A stretch of DNA of 64,000 nucleotides from Geobacter sp. UBA2189 (GTDB lineage Bacteria; Desulfobacterota; Desulfuromonadia; Geobacterales; Pseudopelobacteraceae), in the NCBI GenBank assembly GCA_002328035.1, contig DCVL01000046.1:1-64000 (forward strand), given 5' to 3'. The first letter of the stretch is position 1. Each line of letters begins with the position of its first letter. A program made the translations under genes and the position numbers. This document shows positions 17,736-25,831 of this stretch, piece by piece. Under the pieces are notes generated by a model, which worked only from the letters and a program-made list of their open reading frames with translations, had not been told where the DNA came from and did not search any database.

Positions 17736-19157
17736 AACTCTTTCCGTATTATGCGCGACATGAATAATTTTCCATATATCCTTACAATATCATCTGAAAA
17801 AGGTGGAGTCGGAAAAACCACCTTGGCAACCAACCTGGCAGTATACCTCAAGGATATGCAGGAAGATCTGCAGGTTACAATAATATCCTTCGACAATCAC
17901 TTTACAGTTGACCGAATGTTTGAATTAAATGGACAGAAACCTCAAGGCACAGTTGAAGAGTTTCTAACCGGAGTCAAGGGAGTTCATCTTCTACATCAGG
18001 GACAGTATGGAATTAACTATATTCCTTCATCGTATAATCTGACAAATCTCTATCATGGCTTCAAGGGGCCAATGGCATTATGCCGGATGTTTGCTGAATC
18101 CGGAATATCAGGTATTGTTATAATCGATACCCGTCCGGATCTGAACATTCTCACCCAAAATGCCCTGTACGCAGCAGACCGTGTACTTATTCCTGTAAAG
18201 GACATGCCCAGCCTTGAAAACTGTAAACATATTTTTGCGCTTTTTGAGCAGAGAGGTATTGATAAAAAGACCCTTTCGCTTATTCCATGCCTGATTGATA
18301 ACAGAATAAAATTTGATGGTATGTTCAAGGATCAACAGACACTGCTTCGCGCCTTTGCAGTAAACAGGGGCTACCGTTGCACAAACACGTACATAGCGAA
18401 GAGTCCGAAGGTCGAGAGCCTTAATACCAACCCTGATGGAAAGATATATCCAATTCTGCATTACGGTAAGGAGACAGAAGTTAACAACCAGTTTATTGAA
18501 TTGGCACATGATATCCTTGCCGGTTACCATCAGACTCCTGAACCACGTTCATACCTCTATCACCAGTGGTTAAATGAGCAGGAAGGACAGAGAAAAGAGG
18601 CTTTTCTTGCAAGACTTGAGGGAATTCTTCCGCATTGCGTGATCTGCGGAGCAATACACGATCAGCAAACAGCCCAAAGAGGCTTTTATTTCGAAACAGC
18701 AGACAGGACGTCACGCGGTTTTCTTCATAGCGACTGCTTCACAGGGATGCTCTGTTCAATTCTGTACGATCTTCACCCCAAATCAGACCTTTTCCAGCTT
18801 TCTTTAAAGGTTGTGCGTGAAACTACCAGTTCGTCGGTTACAATGTTTCGTCCACTTATTGAAAACGAAACCGGTAGACAGAAATTACTTTTCCAGCAGA
18901 TGGATCAAAACGGAAACCTGATAACTGAACGTGAACTTTCACTGGATGGTTTTTTTGAGGGTTTCTTTGACGGGATTCGTGACAGACTATTTCTTCTGTT
19001 AAACGAGTCCATGACTACTCAGGATGGCAGCCTTCGCTCAACCTGGCTGGCAGTGCATCCTGTTGATGAAGAACAACCTGAAAAAGTTTTGCAGGATGCG
19101 CCATATCGAAGGATACAGGAACTGCACAGACTCATTTCCGAGATGACAATAAAATGA
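17730..19157 (+). CDS. ParA/MinD-like ATPase with zinc-finger-like C-terminal extension
   Basis: 475 aa from the ATG at 17730 (AGGG six bases upstream); 17760 is an alternative. Deviant Walker A EKGGVGKTT (about 23-31) and a ParA-type IIDTRPDLN switch. ParA proteins are about 260 aa; here about 190 further residues follow, with CVICG...H and LHSDC that could bind zinc. No ParB, MinE or chromosome-partition genes lie nearby. The last codon overlaps the greB start (ATGA). Probably a specialised positioning or regulatory ATPase (inference). Confidence 0.7.
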   Translation: MKNSFRIMRDMNNFPYILTISSEKGGVGKTTLATNLAVYLKDMQEDLQVTIISFDNHFTVDRMFELNGQKPQGTVEEFLTGVKGVHLLHQGQYGINYIPSSYNLTNLYHGFKGPMALCRMFAESGISGIVIIDTRPDLNILTQNALYAADRVLIPVKDMPSLENCKHIFALFEQRGIDKKTLSLIPCLIDNRIKFDGMFKDQQTLLRAFAVNRGYRCTNTYIAKSPKVESLNTNPDGKIYPILHYGKETEVNNQFIELAHDILAGYHQTPEPRSYLYHQWLNEQEGQRKEAFLARLEGILPHCVICGAIHDQQTAQRGFYFETADRTSRGFLHSDCFTGMLCSILYDLHPKSDLFQLSLKVVRETTSSSVTMFRPLIENETGRQKLLFQQMDQNGNLITERELSLDGFFEGFFDGIRDRLFLLLNESMTTQDGSLRSTWLAVHPVDEEQPEKVLQDAPYRRIQELHRLISEMTIK

Positions 19158-19627
19158 CCAATCTGATTACAGCCGAGGGTTTGAGGAAAATTCAGGATGA
19201 ATTCGATTATTTATGGAGAGTAGAACGCCCCAAGGTAGTCCAAGGTGTTTCAGATGCTGCGGCAGAAGGAGATCGCTCTGAAAATGCTGAATATATTTAT
19301 GGAAAGAAGCGTCTGAGAGAGATTGATCATAAACTTAAACAGTTGGGAGGCCGCCTCAAAGTTCTCAAGATCGCTCCTAAACCTCCTGTAAATCCCAAAC
19401 ATGTCTGCTTTGGATGCTGGGTCTCATATGAGGATGAAGAACAAAACCAATACTGTTATCAACTTGGAGGGCCTGATGAGTTCGATGTCAAACAGGGGAT
19501 TATAAGCATAGATTCGCCCGTTGGACAGGCTCTGTTGCACAAACAGGTAGATGATGAGGTAACTATCAAGCGTCCGGGCGGTAGTCTTGTTGTTTATATA
19601 ACTGAAATCAGTGTTGAGCGCAGGTAA
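19154..19627 (+). CDS. greB: transcription elongation factor GreB
   Basis: 157 aa, the length of GreB. N-terminal coiled coil with the family motif EGDRSENAEYIYGKKRLREID, then an FKBP-like C-domain. It rescues backtracked RNA polymerase by stimulating transcript cleavage. It overlaps the ParA-like gene by 4 bp and is therefore translationally coupled to it, an unusual partner. Confidence 0.93.
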   Translation: MTNLITAEGLRKIQDEFDYLWRVERPKVVQGVSDAAAEGDRSENAEYIYGKKRLREIDHKLKQLGGRLKVLKIAPKPPVNPKHVCFGCWVSYEDEEQNQYCYQLGGPDEFDVKQGIISIDSPVGQALLHKQVDDEVTIKRPGGSLVVYITEISVERR

Positions 19628-19673
19628 CTTTACTGAATCAAGACTAATGTAAATACAGTTAAGAAACAAAAAA

Positions 19674-19698
19674 CGGGGAGGCCAATAAGACCTCCCCG
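19674..19698 (-). terminator. intrinsic terminator of the selenoprotein gene
   Basis: An 8-bp GC stem (cggggagg/cctccccg) is followed on the minus strand by TTTTTTG. On the plus strand no T-tract follows, so it serves the minus-strand run ending with the HesB-like gene. Confidence 0.8.
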
Positions 19699-19726
19699 CA
19701 ATATCATCGCTTTAATATTCTATGAA

Positions 19727-20014
19727 CTAACAGCAGGAAGAGCCATACTCTGGGGATATAACAAAACCCTCTCTGAAACCTGAATTAACAAAATCAATTA
19801 CCTGATCTTCAAGAAATGATTTAAGTTTTTTCTCAGCTACCAGTTCAATACCGTTCAGATTCAATTTTGTGTCATTATCATTTGGCTCATCCAGAGCCAA
19901 CCCCAAACGGGGACCACCTCAACCAAAACCTTCAAAAACAACCCTCAACATCTTGCCCGGGTTTTGAGCCAGTATCGGCTCCAGCGCCGTTTTTGCAGCA
20001 TCTGTAATCTTCAT
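19727..20014 (-). CDS. HesB/IscA-like selenoprotein (in-frame UGA = Sec32)
   Basis: 95 aa when the UGA at 19921-19919 is read as selenocysteine. The frame runs MKITDAAKTALEPIL...VVFEGFG-U-GGPRLGLALDEP...EYGSSCC and stops at TAG (19729-19727). Similarity to HesB/IscA A-type Fe-S proteins continues on both sides of the UGA, which sits where the family has its first conserved Cys. The start at 20014 is set by GGAG seven bases upstream; an ATG at 20020 is too close. A hairpin follows the UGA. HesB-like selenoproteins are known in deltaproteobacteria. Standard ORF calling would miss or split this gene. Confidence 0.85.
19882..19918 (-). ncRNA. putative bacterial SECIS element
   Basis: Immediately after the UGA the minus strand has ccccgtttgggg and then a 7-bp perfect stem ttggctc/gagccaa with loop tggat. 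The apical loop is 25 nt from the UGA and contains G residues, within the geometry of bacterial SECIS hairpins bound by SelB. The structure is seen in sequence; the function is inferred. Confidence 0.6.
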
Positions 20015-20044
20015 AGACATGCTCCTTAACAAATATTCATATAT

Positions 20045-20068
20045 TTGAATATATCAGAATATATTCAA
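20045..20068 (-). promoter_or_regulatory. palindromic operator candidate upstream of the HesB-like selenoprotein
   Basis: ttgaatatat (20045-20054) and atatattcaa (20059-20068) form a perfect 10-bp palindrome around caga. An adjacent TTCA half-site (20036-20039) makes an overlapping second palindrome. It lies 31-54 bp upstream of the selenoprotein ATG, where a repressor would act. The regulator is unknown; the TTCAA-N-TTGAA style recalls ArsR-family sites. Confidence 0.5.
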
Positions 20069-20106
20069 GATTGCCAGTTGTTTTTAGCAGACTCTGTTAC
20101 AAAACA

Positions 20107-20421
20107 TCAACCAATAAATGAGCAGCAGTAATCTGAAACCTTGTTAACCTTCATAATAAAAGTCATATTTTCGGGCACTTCAAAAGATTCACCTGCATCA
20201 ATTCTATGCCATCCATCCTCATCGCCTATTTTAAGATCAAGGTCACCGCTTAGTATCTCCATTATTTCAGGCAGCCCCGTTGTAAACTTGAATTCACCAG
20301 GCTGCATAACGCCCAGAGTCTTTTTAGTCCCATCAGAGAAAAGTATAGTATGACTTGTAACTAAGCCGTTAAAATAGATATTAGCCTCACGAATGACGGT
20401 TACATTATTAAACTCAGACAT
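20107..20421 (-). CDS. ppnP: pyrimidine/purine nucleoside phosphorylase (DUF1255)
   Basis: 104 aa. The start at 20421 (MSEFNNV) follows AAAGGAG; the upstream in-frame TTG is not needed. A single cupin with the PpnP pattern: ANIYFNGLVTSHTI, GVMQPGEFKF, PEIMEILSGDL, GESFEVPENMTF. The family phosphorolyses diverse nucleosides. It lies 30 bp after recG in the same direction. Confidence 0.9.
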   Translation of the reverse strand: MSEFNNVTVIREANIYFNGLVTSHTILFSDGTKKTLGVMQPGEFKFTTGLPEIMEILSGDLDLKIGDEDGWHRIDAGESFEVPENMTFIMKVNKVSDYCCSFIG

Positions 20422-20451
20422 TTCAAAAACTCCTTTCAATTTTCTACAAGA

Positions 20452-22743
20452 TCAAGCGATACCTGCAAGCTCAAGGCGTGTCCCCCATCGTCTAAGCAGC
20501 TCTTCCTTTATTCTTTTACCATCAGCAGTTTTCAATCCATTATCTTTTTCTATCAGATTAAAGGCTGAATTACGAGCCTGTTCAAGTATGGAAGCATCCC
20601 GGAGAATACTGGCTACTCGAAAATCCGGCATACCTGATTGGCGAGTTCCAAGAAAATCTCCAGGACCACGTATTTCAAGATCCGCCTCCGCAATCCTGAA
20701 ACCATCGCAGGTTTCTTCCATCACTTTAAGCCTTTTTTCAGCATCTTCTGAAAGCTTGCCGGATGTTAACAGTATACAACGTGATTTATGAGTGCCCCGC
20801 CCTACTCTTCCCCTTAACTGATGAAGCTGGGAAAGTCCAAACCGTTCTGCATGTTCAATCAGCATATATGTTGCATTAGGCACATCTATTCCAACCTCTA
20901 TTACTGTCGTGGCTACCAGTATATCCAGTTCCCTGTTTTTAAAAGAGCGCATGGTAGCCTCTTTTTCATCAGGCTTCATTCTACCATGCAGCAAACCTGT
21001 TCTAAAGCTTGGAAAAACCAGGTTTGCAAGATGCTCTGCCATCTGTGTAGCGGACTTAAGATCTGATTTTTCAGATTCCTCAACAAGTGGGTATATGATG
21101 TACGCCTGACGCCCTTCTCTAATTTCAGCTTCAATCTGTTCGTAAACCAGTTTACGTCTGTTCTCGAAATAGACCTTTGTCTCTATTGGAGTTCTTCCAG
21201 GCGGCAGTTCATCAATGACTGACAACGACAAATCTCCAAAAAGCGTCATTGCGAGTGTACGTGGAATAGGAGTCGCAGTCATCACAAGGATGTCAGGATT
21301 TACACCTTTCTTTTTTAGAATGCTACGCTGCAGAACACCAAAACGGTGCTGTTCATCAACAATCCCCAGCCCCAAACGATAAAACTCCACCTTGTCCTGA
21401 ATAACTGCATGTGTGCCTATCACTATGGCGGCACTACCGTCAGCCACCTGTTGCAGAACTTGCTGTTTTGCCTTGCCTTTCATGCCTGAAGTAAGTAGCA
21501 CAACAGTGACCCCCAGCTGTTCAGACCAATGATGTATGTTATGCCAGTGCTGTTCGGCCAAAATCTCGGTAGGCGCCATTATTGCTACCTGATAACCATT
21601 TTCTACCGCCACCAGTGCTGCCATGAGAGCCACAACTGTCTTCCCGCTTCCAACGTCCCCCTGCACGAGTCTGTGCATTGGATGAGGAGAGATCATATCT
21701 GCCTTTATTTCAGACAAGACTCGACGCTGTGCCCCGGTCAACTGAAAAGGTAGGAGTTTCACAAGTTCTTTTGTATAGAGGTGGTTAACCTGAAACGCTA
21801 TTCCATCTTCCAGGGAAATTCCGGATTTTTTTAAAGCCAACCCAAGTTCCCAAAAAAAGAATTCATCAAAAGCCAGAGAACGATGAGCTTTTGTTCTCCC
21901 CTGATTAAGAATATTGATCGGGATATCCGATGATGGCAGATGGAGCTGTTCCAGAGAATCACGTAAAGGTAGATAATTCAGCGGTTCCAAAAGAGACAAA
22001 GACAGAGGATTCAGCAGATCAGACAAAAAACTGTCCAGAACCTGCCTCATAACTTTTCTCATAGCCTTCTGGTGCAACCCTTCAGTAAGAGGATAGATAG
22101 GTATTATCCGGCCAAAATTAACAGGATCCGCAGCCATAACAGCCAAAATATCAGCGCCATCTTCAAGCCATTCAACCTCAGGATGATGCACCTCACGCTG
22201 ATTCCCGTAGATAGTTACTTCCCCGGTAAAGATACCCAGACGGCCAGTTTTCCATGTACGTTTCATCCAGACAGGATTGGCATTAAACCATTTAAGCAAA
22301 ACCGTGCCTGAATCATCCGAAAGGAGAGCCTCAAAAAATCTACGGCCACTTTTGGTGGAAACGATCTCTGCTGAAATTATCTTTCCCGTAAAAACCTGAA
22401 CAGCCCCTGGTTGTAACTGTCTTATAGAGACTAATTGCCTGCGGTCTTCGTAGCGGACTGGCAGACAAAACAAGGCATCCTCAACGGTTCTGATACCCTT
22501 TTTAGCCAAAAGTTCAACCAGTTTTGGGCCTACACCCCTTATAAAACGGATCTCTGTTTCAATATTTTTACGGGATATCGTTTCCTGTAGAGAAAATACA
22601 GGCTTTTGATGGAGTTTGCGGATGACAAACAACTCACCATCGGCTTCAATTCTGACAGTGTCACCGGAATTAAGGCCAAATTTTGATAGCTCTTCAGGTG
22701 GTATGGTCAGCGAACCAGTATGGTCTAATTTTATCTCCAGCAT
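20452..22743 (-). CDS. recG: ATP-dependent DNA helicase RecG with N-terminal AbrB-like domain
   Basis: 763 aa. RecG wedge/OB domain (about 60-270), helicase motifs with Walker A GDVGSGKT (362-369), DEQHRFG, MTATPIPRTL and the RecG C-terminal motif RGRVGRG. RecG remodels stalled forks and Holliday junctions. Residues 1-45 (GSLTIPPEELSKFGLNSGDTV) match a SpoVT/AbrB swapped-hairpin domain, which standard RecG lacks. GGAG lies upstream, just after a terminator for the previous transcript, so it may have its own promoter. Confidence 0.95.
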   Translation of the reverse strand: MLEIKLDHTGSLTIPPEELSKFGLNSGDTVRIEADGELFVIRKLHQKPVFSLQETISRKNIETEIRFIRGVGPKLVELLAKKGIRTVEDALFCLPVRYEDRRQLVSIRQLQPGAVQVFTGKIISAEIVSTKSGRRFFEALLSDDSGTVLLKWFNANPVWMKRTWKTGRLGIFTGEVTIYGNQREVHHPEVEWLEDGADILAVMAADPVNFGRIIPIYPLTEGLHQKAMRKVMRQVLDSFLSDLLNPLSLSLLEPLNYLPLRDSLEQLHLPSSDIPINILNQGRTKAHRSLAFDEFFFWELGLALKKSGISLEDGIAFQVNHLYTKELVKLLPFQLTGAQRRVLSEIKADMISPHPMHRLVQGDVGSGKTVVALMAALVAVENGYQVAIMAPTEILAEQHWHNIHHWSEQLGVTVVLLTSGMKGKAKQQVLQQVADGSAAIVIGTHAVIQDKVEFYRLGLGIVDEQHRFGVLQRSILKKKGVNPDILVMTATPIPRTLAMTLFGDLSLSVIDELPPGRTPIETKVYFENRRKLVYEQIEAEIREGRQAYIIYPLVEESEKSDLKSATQMAEHLANLVFPSFRTGLLHGRMKPDEKEATMRSFKNRELDILVATTVIEVGIDVPNATYMLIEHAERFGLSQLHQLRGRVGRGTHKSRCILLTSGKLSEDAEKRLKVMEETCDGFRIAEADLEIRGPGDFLGTRQSGMPDFRVASILRDASILEQARNSAFNLIEKDNGLKTADGKRIKEELLRRWGTRLELAGIA

Positions 22744-22760
22744 CTGAAAAACAGCGCTCC

Positions 22761-22807
22761 TAAAAAAAGAACTTCCTGCTGTCTTTTAAGACCGGAGGAA
22801 GCTCTTT
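22761..22807 (-). terminator. intrinsic terminator between the acidic protein gene and recG
   Basis: On the minus strand aaagagcttcct (22807-22796) pairs with aggaagttcttt (22777-22766) over 12 bp with one G-U, and an inner ggtctt/aagac adds stem. A T-run follows. It ends the fecR-to-acidic-protein run 20 bp before recG. Confidence 0.75.
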
Positions 22808-22829
22808 GTTCTGAAATATTAACGTAAAA

Positions 22830-23159
22830 TCACCAGTCCTCATCCTGTTCAGACTTGTCTTCGTCATCAAAGACACTGTAACGCTCATCATCTTCATCAT
22901 CATCGTCATCAAACTCTTCAGAATATATATCCTCTTCAGCTTCCTCTTCACCTTTATCAATATATCTGTTTTGAGTATCTTCCGGTTCCGCAACGGCCTC
23001 AAAACTGGCAAGCATTTCAGGATTTGTGCAAAAACGACCATCCTTGAAATCACAATTATCAAGCTCACAAAGATCAAAAAGCTGTATCTCGCTGCAAAGC
23101 CTTCGAGGCAACTCCTTTGGTTCCTCCTGTGAATTATTGGAATTTTCAGCAGCGATCAT
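22830..23159 (-). CDS. small Cys-motif protein with acidic tail
   Basis: 109 aa, starting at the ATG that overlaps the fbp stop (GGAG upstream). The N-half has four Cys in CSEIQLFDLCELDNC...GRFC, a plausible zinc site. The C-half is highly acidic (a run of Asp/Glu near residues 75-105). No known function. Acidic tails often bind basic proteins or mimic DNA. It sits between fbp and recG. Confidence 0.7.
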   Translation of the reverse strand: MIAAENSNNSQEEPKELPRRLCSEIQLFDLCELDNCDFKDGRFCTNPEMLASFEAVAEPEDTQNRYIDKGEEEAEEDIYSEEFDDDDDEDDERYSVFDDEDKSEQDEDW

Positions 23160-24103
23160 CCACAAACTCCATTAAGGAATTCTGTCGCCTTTGCAACATC
23201 ATCCCTGCAACCAATATACACAGGCGCTCTTTGGTCAAGTGATTCAGGAGTCAAATCCAGAATCGGGGTACAGCCGTTTGTTGCAGCACCGCCTGCCTGT
23301 TCTACCAGATAAGCCATAGGGTTCAGTTCAAAAAGCAGACGCAACTTACCGTTTGGTGAATCGGAAAGCGCAGGATACATAAAGATTCCTTTCCCCTTCA
23401 TCAAAATCTGGTTGATATCCGGTACAAATCCACCAGAATAGCGAAGCTTTGAACCTTTTTGCTCAAGGTACCTGATAAATGCCTCGTTTTCAGGCGTATA
23501 TTTCTTTCTCAGGCCGCCTGGTGAATAGATATCACCCACAGGCTGCATCTGCACATGCTCTCGTGTCAAAGTAAATTCCATAAGCTGATTCATTGTAAAT
23601 TCATAAACACCCTTGCCAACAGAATAGACCAGTGAAAGTCGTGGTCCATAAAGTATATACATCGCCCCAACCATCTTCCTACCCGGCTGCAGCAGGTTGT
23701 TACCCTGATAAATCCCTACAATAGTGCCCACAGCAAGGTTAACATCAACAAGTGATGAGCCATCCAGAGGATCATATGCAACAGAAAACATCCCTTGAGG
23801 ATTGCTGGTTACCTGAAAGATCTCATCCATCTCTTCAGAAGCTATGTTACAGACAACTCCTGAATGAATAAGTCGTTTGCGCATGATTCTATCGGACAAG
23901 ACATCAAGAGCAAGCTGTTCTTCACCATAAAGGTTTGATGTTCCGGCAACCCCAAGATCACCGGTTCGCACAGCATTGATAACATATTTGCTGGCTTCGG
24001 CAATCTCACATAGAAGATGAACAAGATTATCACTGATATTCTGGTCTCTCAGGTGACGGCGAAAATCAGTCTGAAATTTGGTGGTGCCGGGCTCCTTCCC
24101 CAT
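23156..24103 (-). CDS. fbp: fructose-1,6-bisphosphatase class I
   Basis: 315 aa. Metal-site and active-site motifs are in place: EEM, YDPLDGSS, the GTIVGIY loop, YSGG and GKLRLLFELNPMAYLVEQAGG. It removes the 1-phosphate of fructose-1,6-bisphosphate in gluconeogenesis. AGGAGG precedes the ATG. It lies 76 bp after the MlaE-type permease and overlaps the next gene by 4 bp. Confidence 0.96.
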   Translation of the reverse strand: MGKEPGTTKFQTDFRRHLRDQNISDNLVHLLCEIAEASKYVINAVRTGDLGVAGTSNLYGEEQLALDVLSDRIMRKRLIHSGVVCNIASEEMDEIFQVTSNPQGMFSVAYDPLDGSSLVDVNLAVGTIVGIYQGNNLLQPGRKMVGAMYILYGPRLSLVYSVGKGVYEFTMNQLMEFTLTREHVQMQPVGDIYSPGGLRKKYTPENEAFIRYLEQKGSKLRYSGGFVPDINQILMKGKGIFMYPALSDSPNGKLRLLFELNPMAYLVEQAGGAATNGCTPILDLTPESLDQRAPVYIGCRDDVAKATEFLNGVCG

Positions 24104-24179
24104 TTACTGTTCCTCCTAGCAGATTAAATATTAAACTCGCTATAGATAGTACAGTATACGACTGATTTCAAGGGTAGAA

Positions 24180-25004
24180 TCAGGAAACCGTCAGAAAGGA
24201 TGAAAGATATGTGATCAAACCATCCATAAAAAAAACTGAAAACAGACTGGTAATTACAGCCCTTGTTGCAGCCTGAGGAATTTCAGTAGCGCTGGCTCCT
24301 ACAGATAGGCCAGCATTACAACAGATGAGAGGAATCATAAGGCCGAAAGAACAGGCTTTAACTGTTAGAACCACGACCTCTCGCAATCCTAGTGAAGCGA
24401 CTATCCCCTGAATAAATTGATCGTAAGGGATATGATGCCCCAATGAAACGATCAGAAAACCTCCAATAAAAGCGGTCAATACAAAATATATTGTAAGAAC
24501 AACTACAGATGCGCTAACCCCAAGCACTCGCGGAAGGAGCAGATAACGCTCTGGCTGAATTCCAAGCTGCTCCAATGCTGCAATTTCTCCATTAATCTTC
24601 ATTGAACCCAGCTCCGCAGCAATCGCCGTTCCACTTCTGGCAATAACAATTATGGCTGTCAGCAGTGGGCCAAGCTCTAAAAAAACTACCCATACCAATA
24701 CCTTACCTGTCAGGGAACCGTTACCACCACCTACAAGTCCAACCACCTGACTGACAATAACGGTACCTACTATCAAGGCTACAAGCAGAATAATCCTTGC
24801 AGCCTCAAGCCCTGTAAAATATACCTGCTTAAAAAGAACTGTCGATATTGCCGAGTTGTTGATGGATGGCGGAGTAACAAGAAGAAATATCACCTGTAAC
24901 ATCTGCCGTAAAAGTCTGACAAAAAACTGCCATCGACCAAGAATCCAGGATCCCAAGCGTTCAAAGATGGGAAGATATGTTTCAGATGGAGTAGATCGTT
25001 CCAT
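24180..25004 (-). CDS. MlaE-family ABC transporter permease
   Basis: 274 aa with about five membrane segments and the MlaE signature region (ELGPLLTAIIVIARSGTAIAAELGSMKINGEIAALEQLGI). MlaE forms the inner-membrane core of phospholipid transport with MlaF ATPase and MlaD. No MlaF or MlaD gene is adjacent, so the permease is an orphan here. Its start overlaps the phosphodiesterase gene by 23 bp, so the two are translationally coupled. Confidence 0.85.
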   Translation of the reverse strand: MERSTPSETYLPIFERLGSWILGRWQFFVRLLRQMLQVIFLLVTPPSINNSAISTVLFKQVYFTGLEAARIILLVALIVGTVIVSQVVGLVGGGNGSLTGKVLVWVVFLELGPLLTAIIVIARSGTAIAAELGSMKINGEIAALEQLGIQPERYLLLPRVLGVSASVVVLTIYFVLTAFIGGFLIVSLGHHIPYDQFIQGIVASLGLREVVVLTVKACSFGLMIPLICCNAGLSVGASATEIPQAATRAVITSLFSVFFMDGLITYLSSFLTVS

Positions 25005-25770
25005 CTCTTAGTAACTCAATCTGTCTGATTCCCATTTGCATTATTTCATCCTTGATGATCTCATAATACTGCGGTTTTGGATGTGTTATAAGTATCCTTT
25101 TGGGCAGCACCTGTATCTTGGCCAGTTCTTTTTCGAGCAGGGAACAGCATAGGTGTTGGGTAAGCAACGATAGTGATTCCTGTGAGTTAGGGAATGAAAC
25201 TTCAACTATAAGTGCATCAGCACCGGATGCATAACTCCATATTTCATTGGTTGGTCCGGTATCACCAGTATAAACCAGCCGCTTTCCAGCATGTTCAACA
25301 ATATACCCTACCGCCGGTACCGTGTGATGAACCGGTATTGCCCTGATTTTATATTTATTATCACCGTTTTCCTCAAAATTTACATTTCCGATAACAACCG
25401 GTACACCTGCCTCAATGATGTTAAAGCGGAGAACAGGTTCTTCAGCAGTTGGCAGGGCAGTAAAATCAGGCCAGATAATCCCGTTAAACAGATGTGTGTG
25501 CAAGGCATCAATAACTGAAGTCGTTGCAAAAACATCAACCTGATGTTTCAGGTTCTTGACAATTATATTATCTGCCAGAGCCGGAATACCACGAATATGA
25601 TCCAGATGGGCATGGGTTATAAAGATATTCCTAATCTGCCACTGTTCCTCTTCAGTCAGCACCGAACCTATTGTGCCAGCATCAAGCAGAAGTGAATCAT
25701 CTATAAGAAAAGCCGGTGGTCGGAAATCTGGTAACTCAGCTCCGGCGCTACCCAGAATACGCAGCTTCAT
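24982..25770 (-). CDS. class II 3',5'-cyclic-nucleotide phosphodiesterase (MBL fold)
   Basis: 262 aa. Metallo-beta-lactamase fold with HAHLDH (53-58), further ligands in HHTVPAVGYIVE and YTGDTG, and the ITHPKP region typical of class II (PDE1/CpdP) enzymes. These bind two Zn and hydrolyse cAMP or cGMP. The adenylate cyclase lies directly upstream in the same direction, which supports cAMP as substrate. No signal peptide, so cytoplasmic. Confidence 0.75.
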   Translation of the reverse strand: MKLRILGSAGAELPDFRPPAFLIDDSLLLDAGTIGSVLTEEEQWQIRNIFITHAHLDHIRGIPALADNIIVKNLKHQVDVFATTSVIDALHTHLFNGIIWPDFTALPTAEEPVLRFNIIEAGVPVVIGNVNFEENGDNKYKIRAIPVHHTVPAVGYIVEHAGKRLVYTGDTGPTNEIWSYASGADALIVEVSFPNSQESLSLLTQHLCCSLLEKELAKIQVLPKRILITHPKPQYYEIIKDEIMQMGIRQIELLRDGTIYSI

Positions 25771-25831
25771 CTAATCTACCTCCCTGAAAGCAAACTCCAC
25801 AGTGGCACTGTAAAAACCGTGACGTAACAAG

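Noticed and set aside
19727..20014. HesB-like gene as a nonsense-mutated pseudogene
   Set aside because: The stop is UGA at the conserved Cys position, the rest of the frame is intact and a SECIS-like hairpin follows. A selenoprotein explains all of this better.
22760..23077. Basic open frame antisense/offset to the acidic protein gene
   Set aside because: It is the out-of-frame reading of the Asp/Glu-coding repeats; the frame at 22830-23159 has the start overlap, ribosome site and Cys motif.
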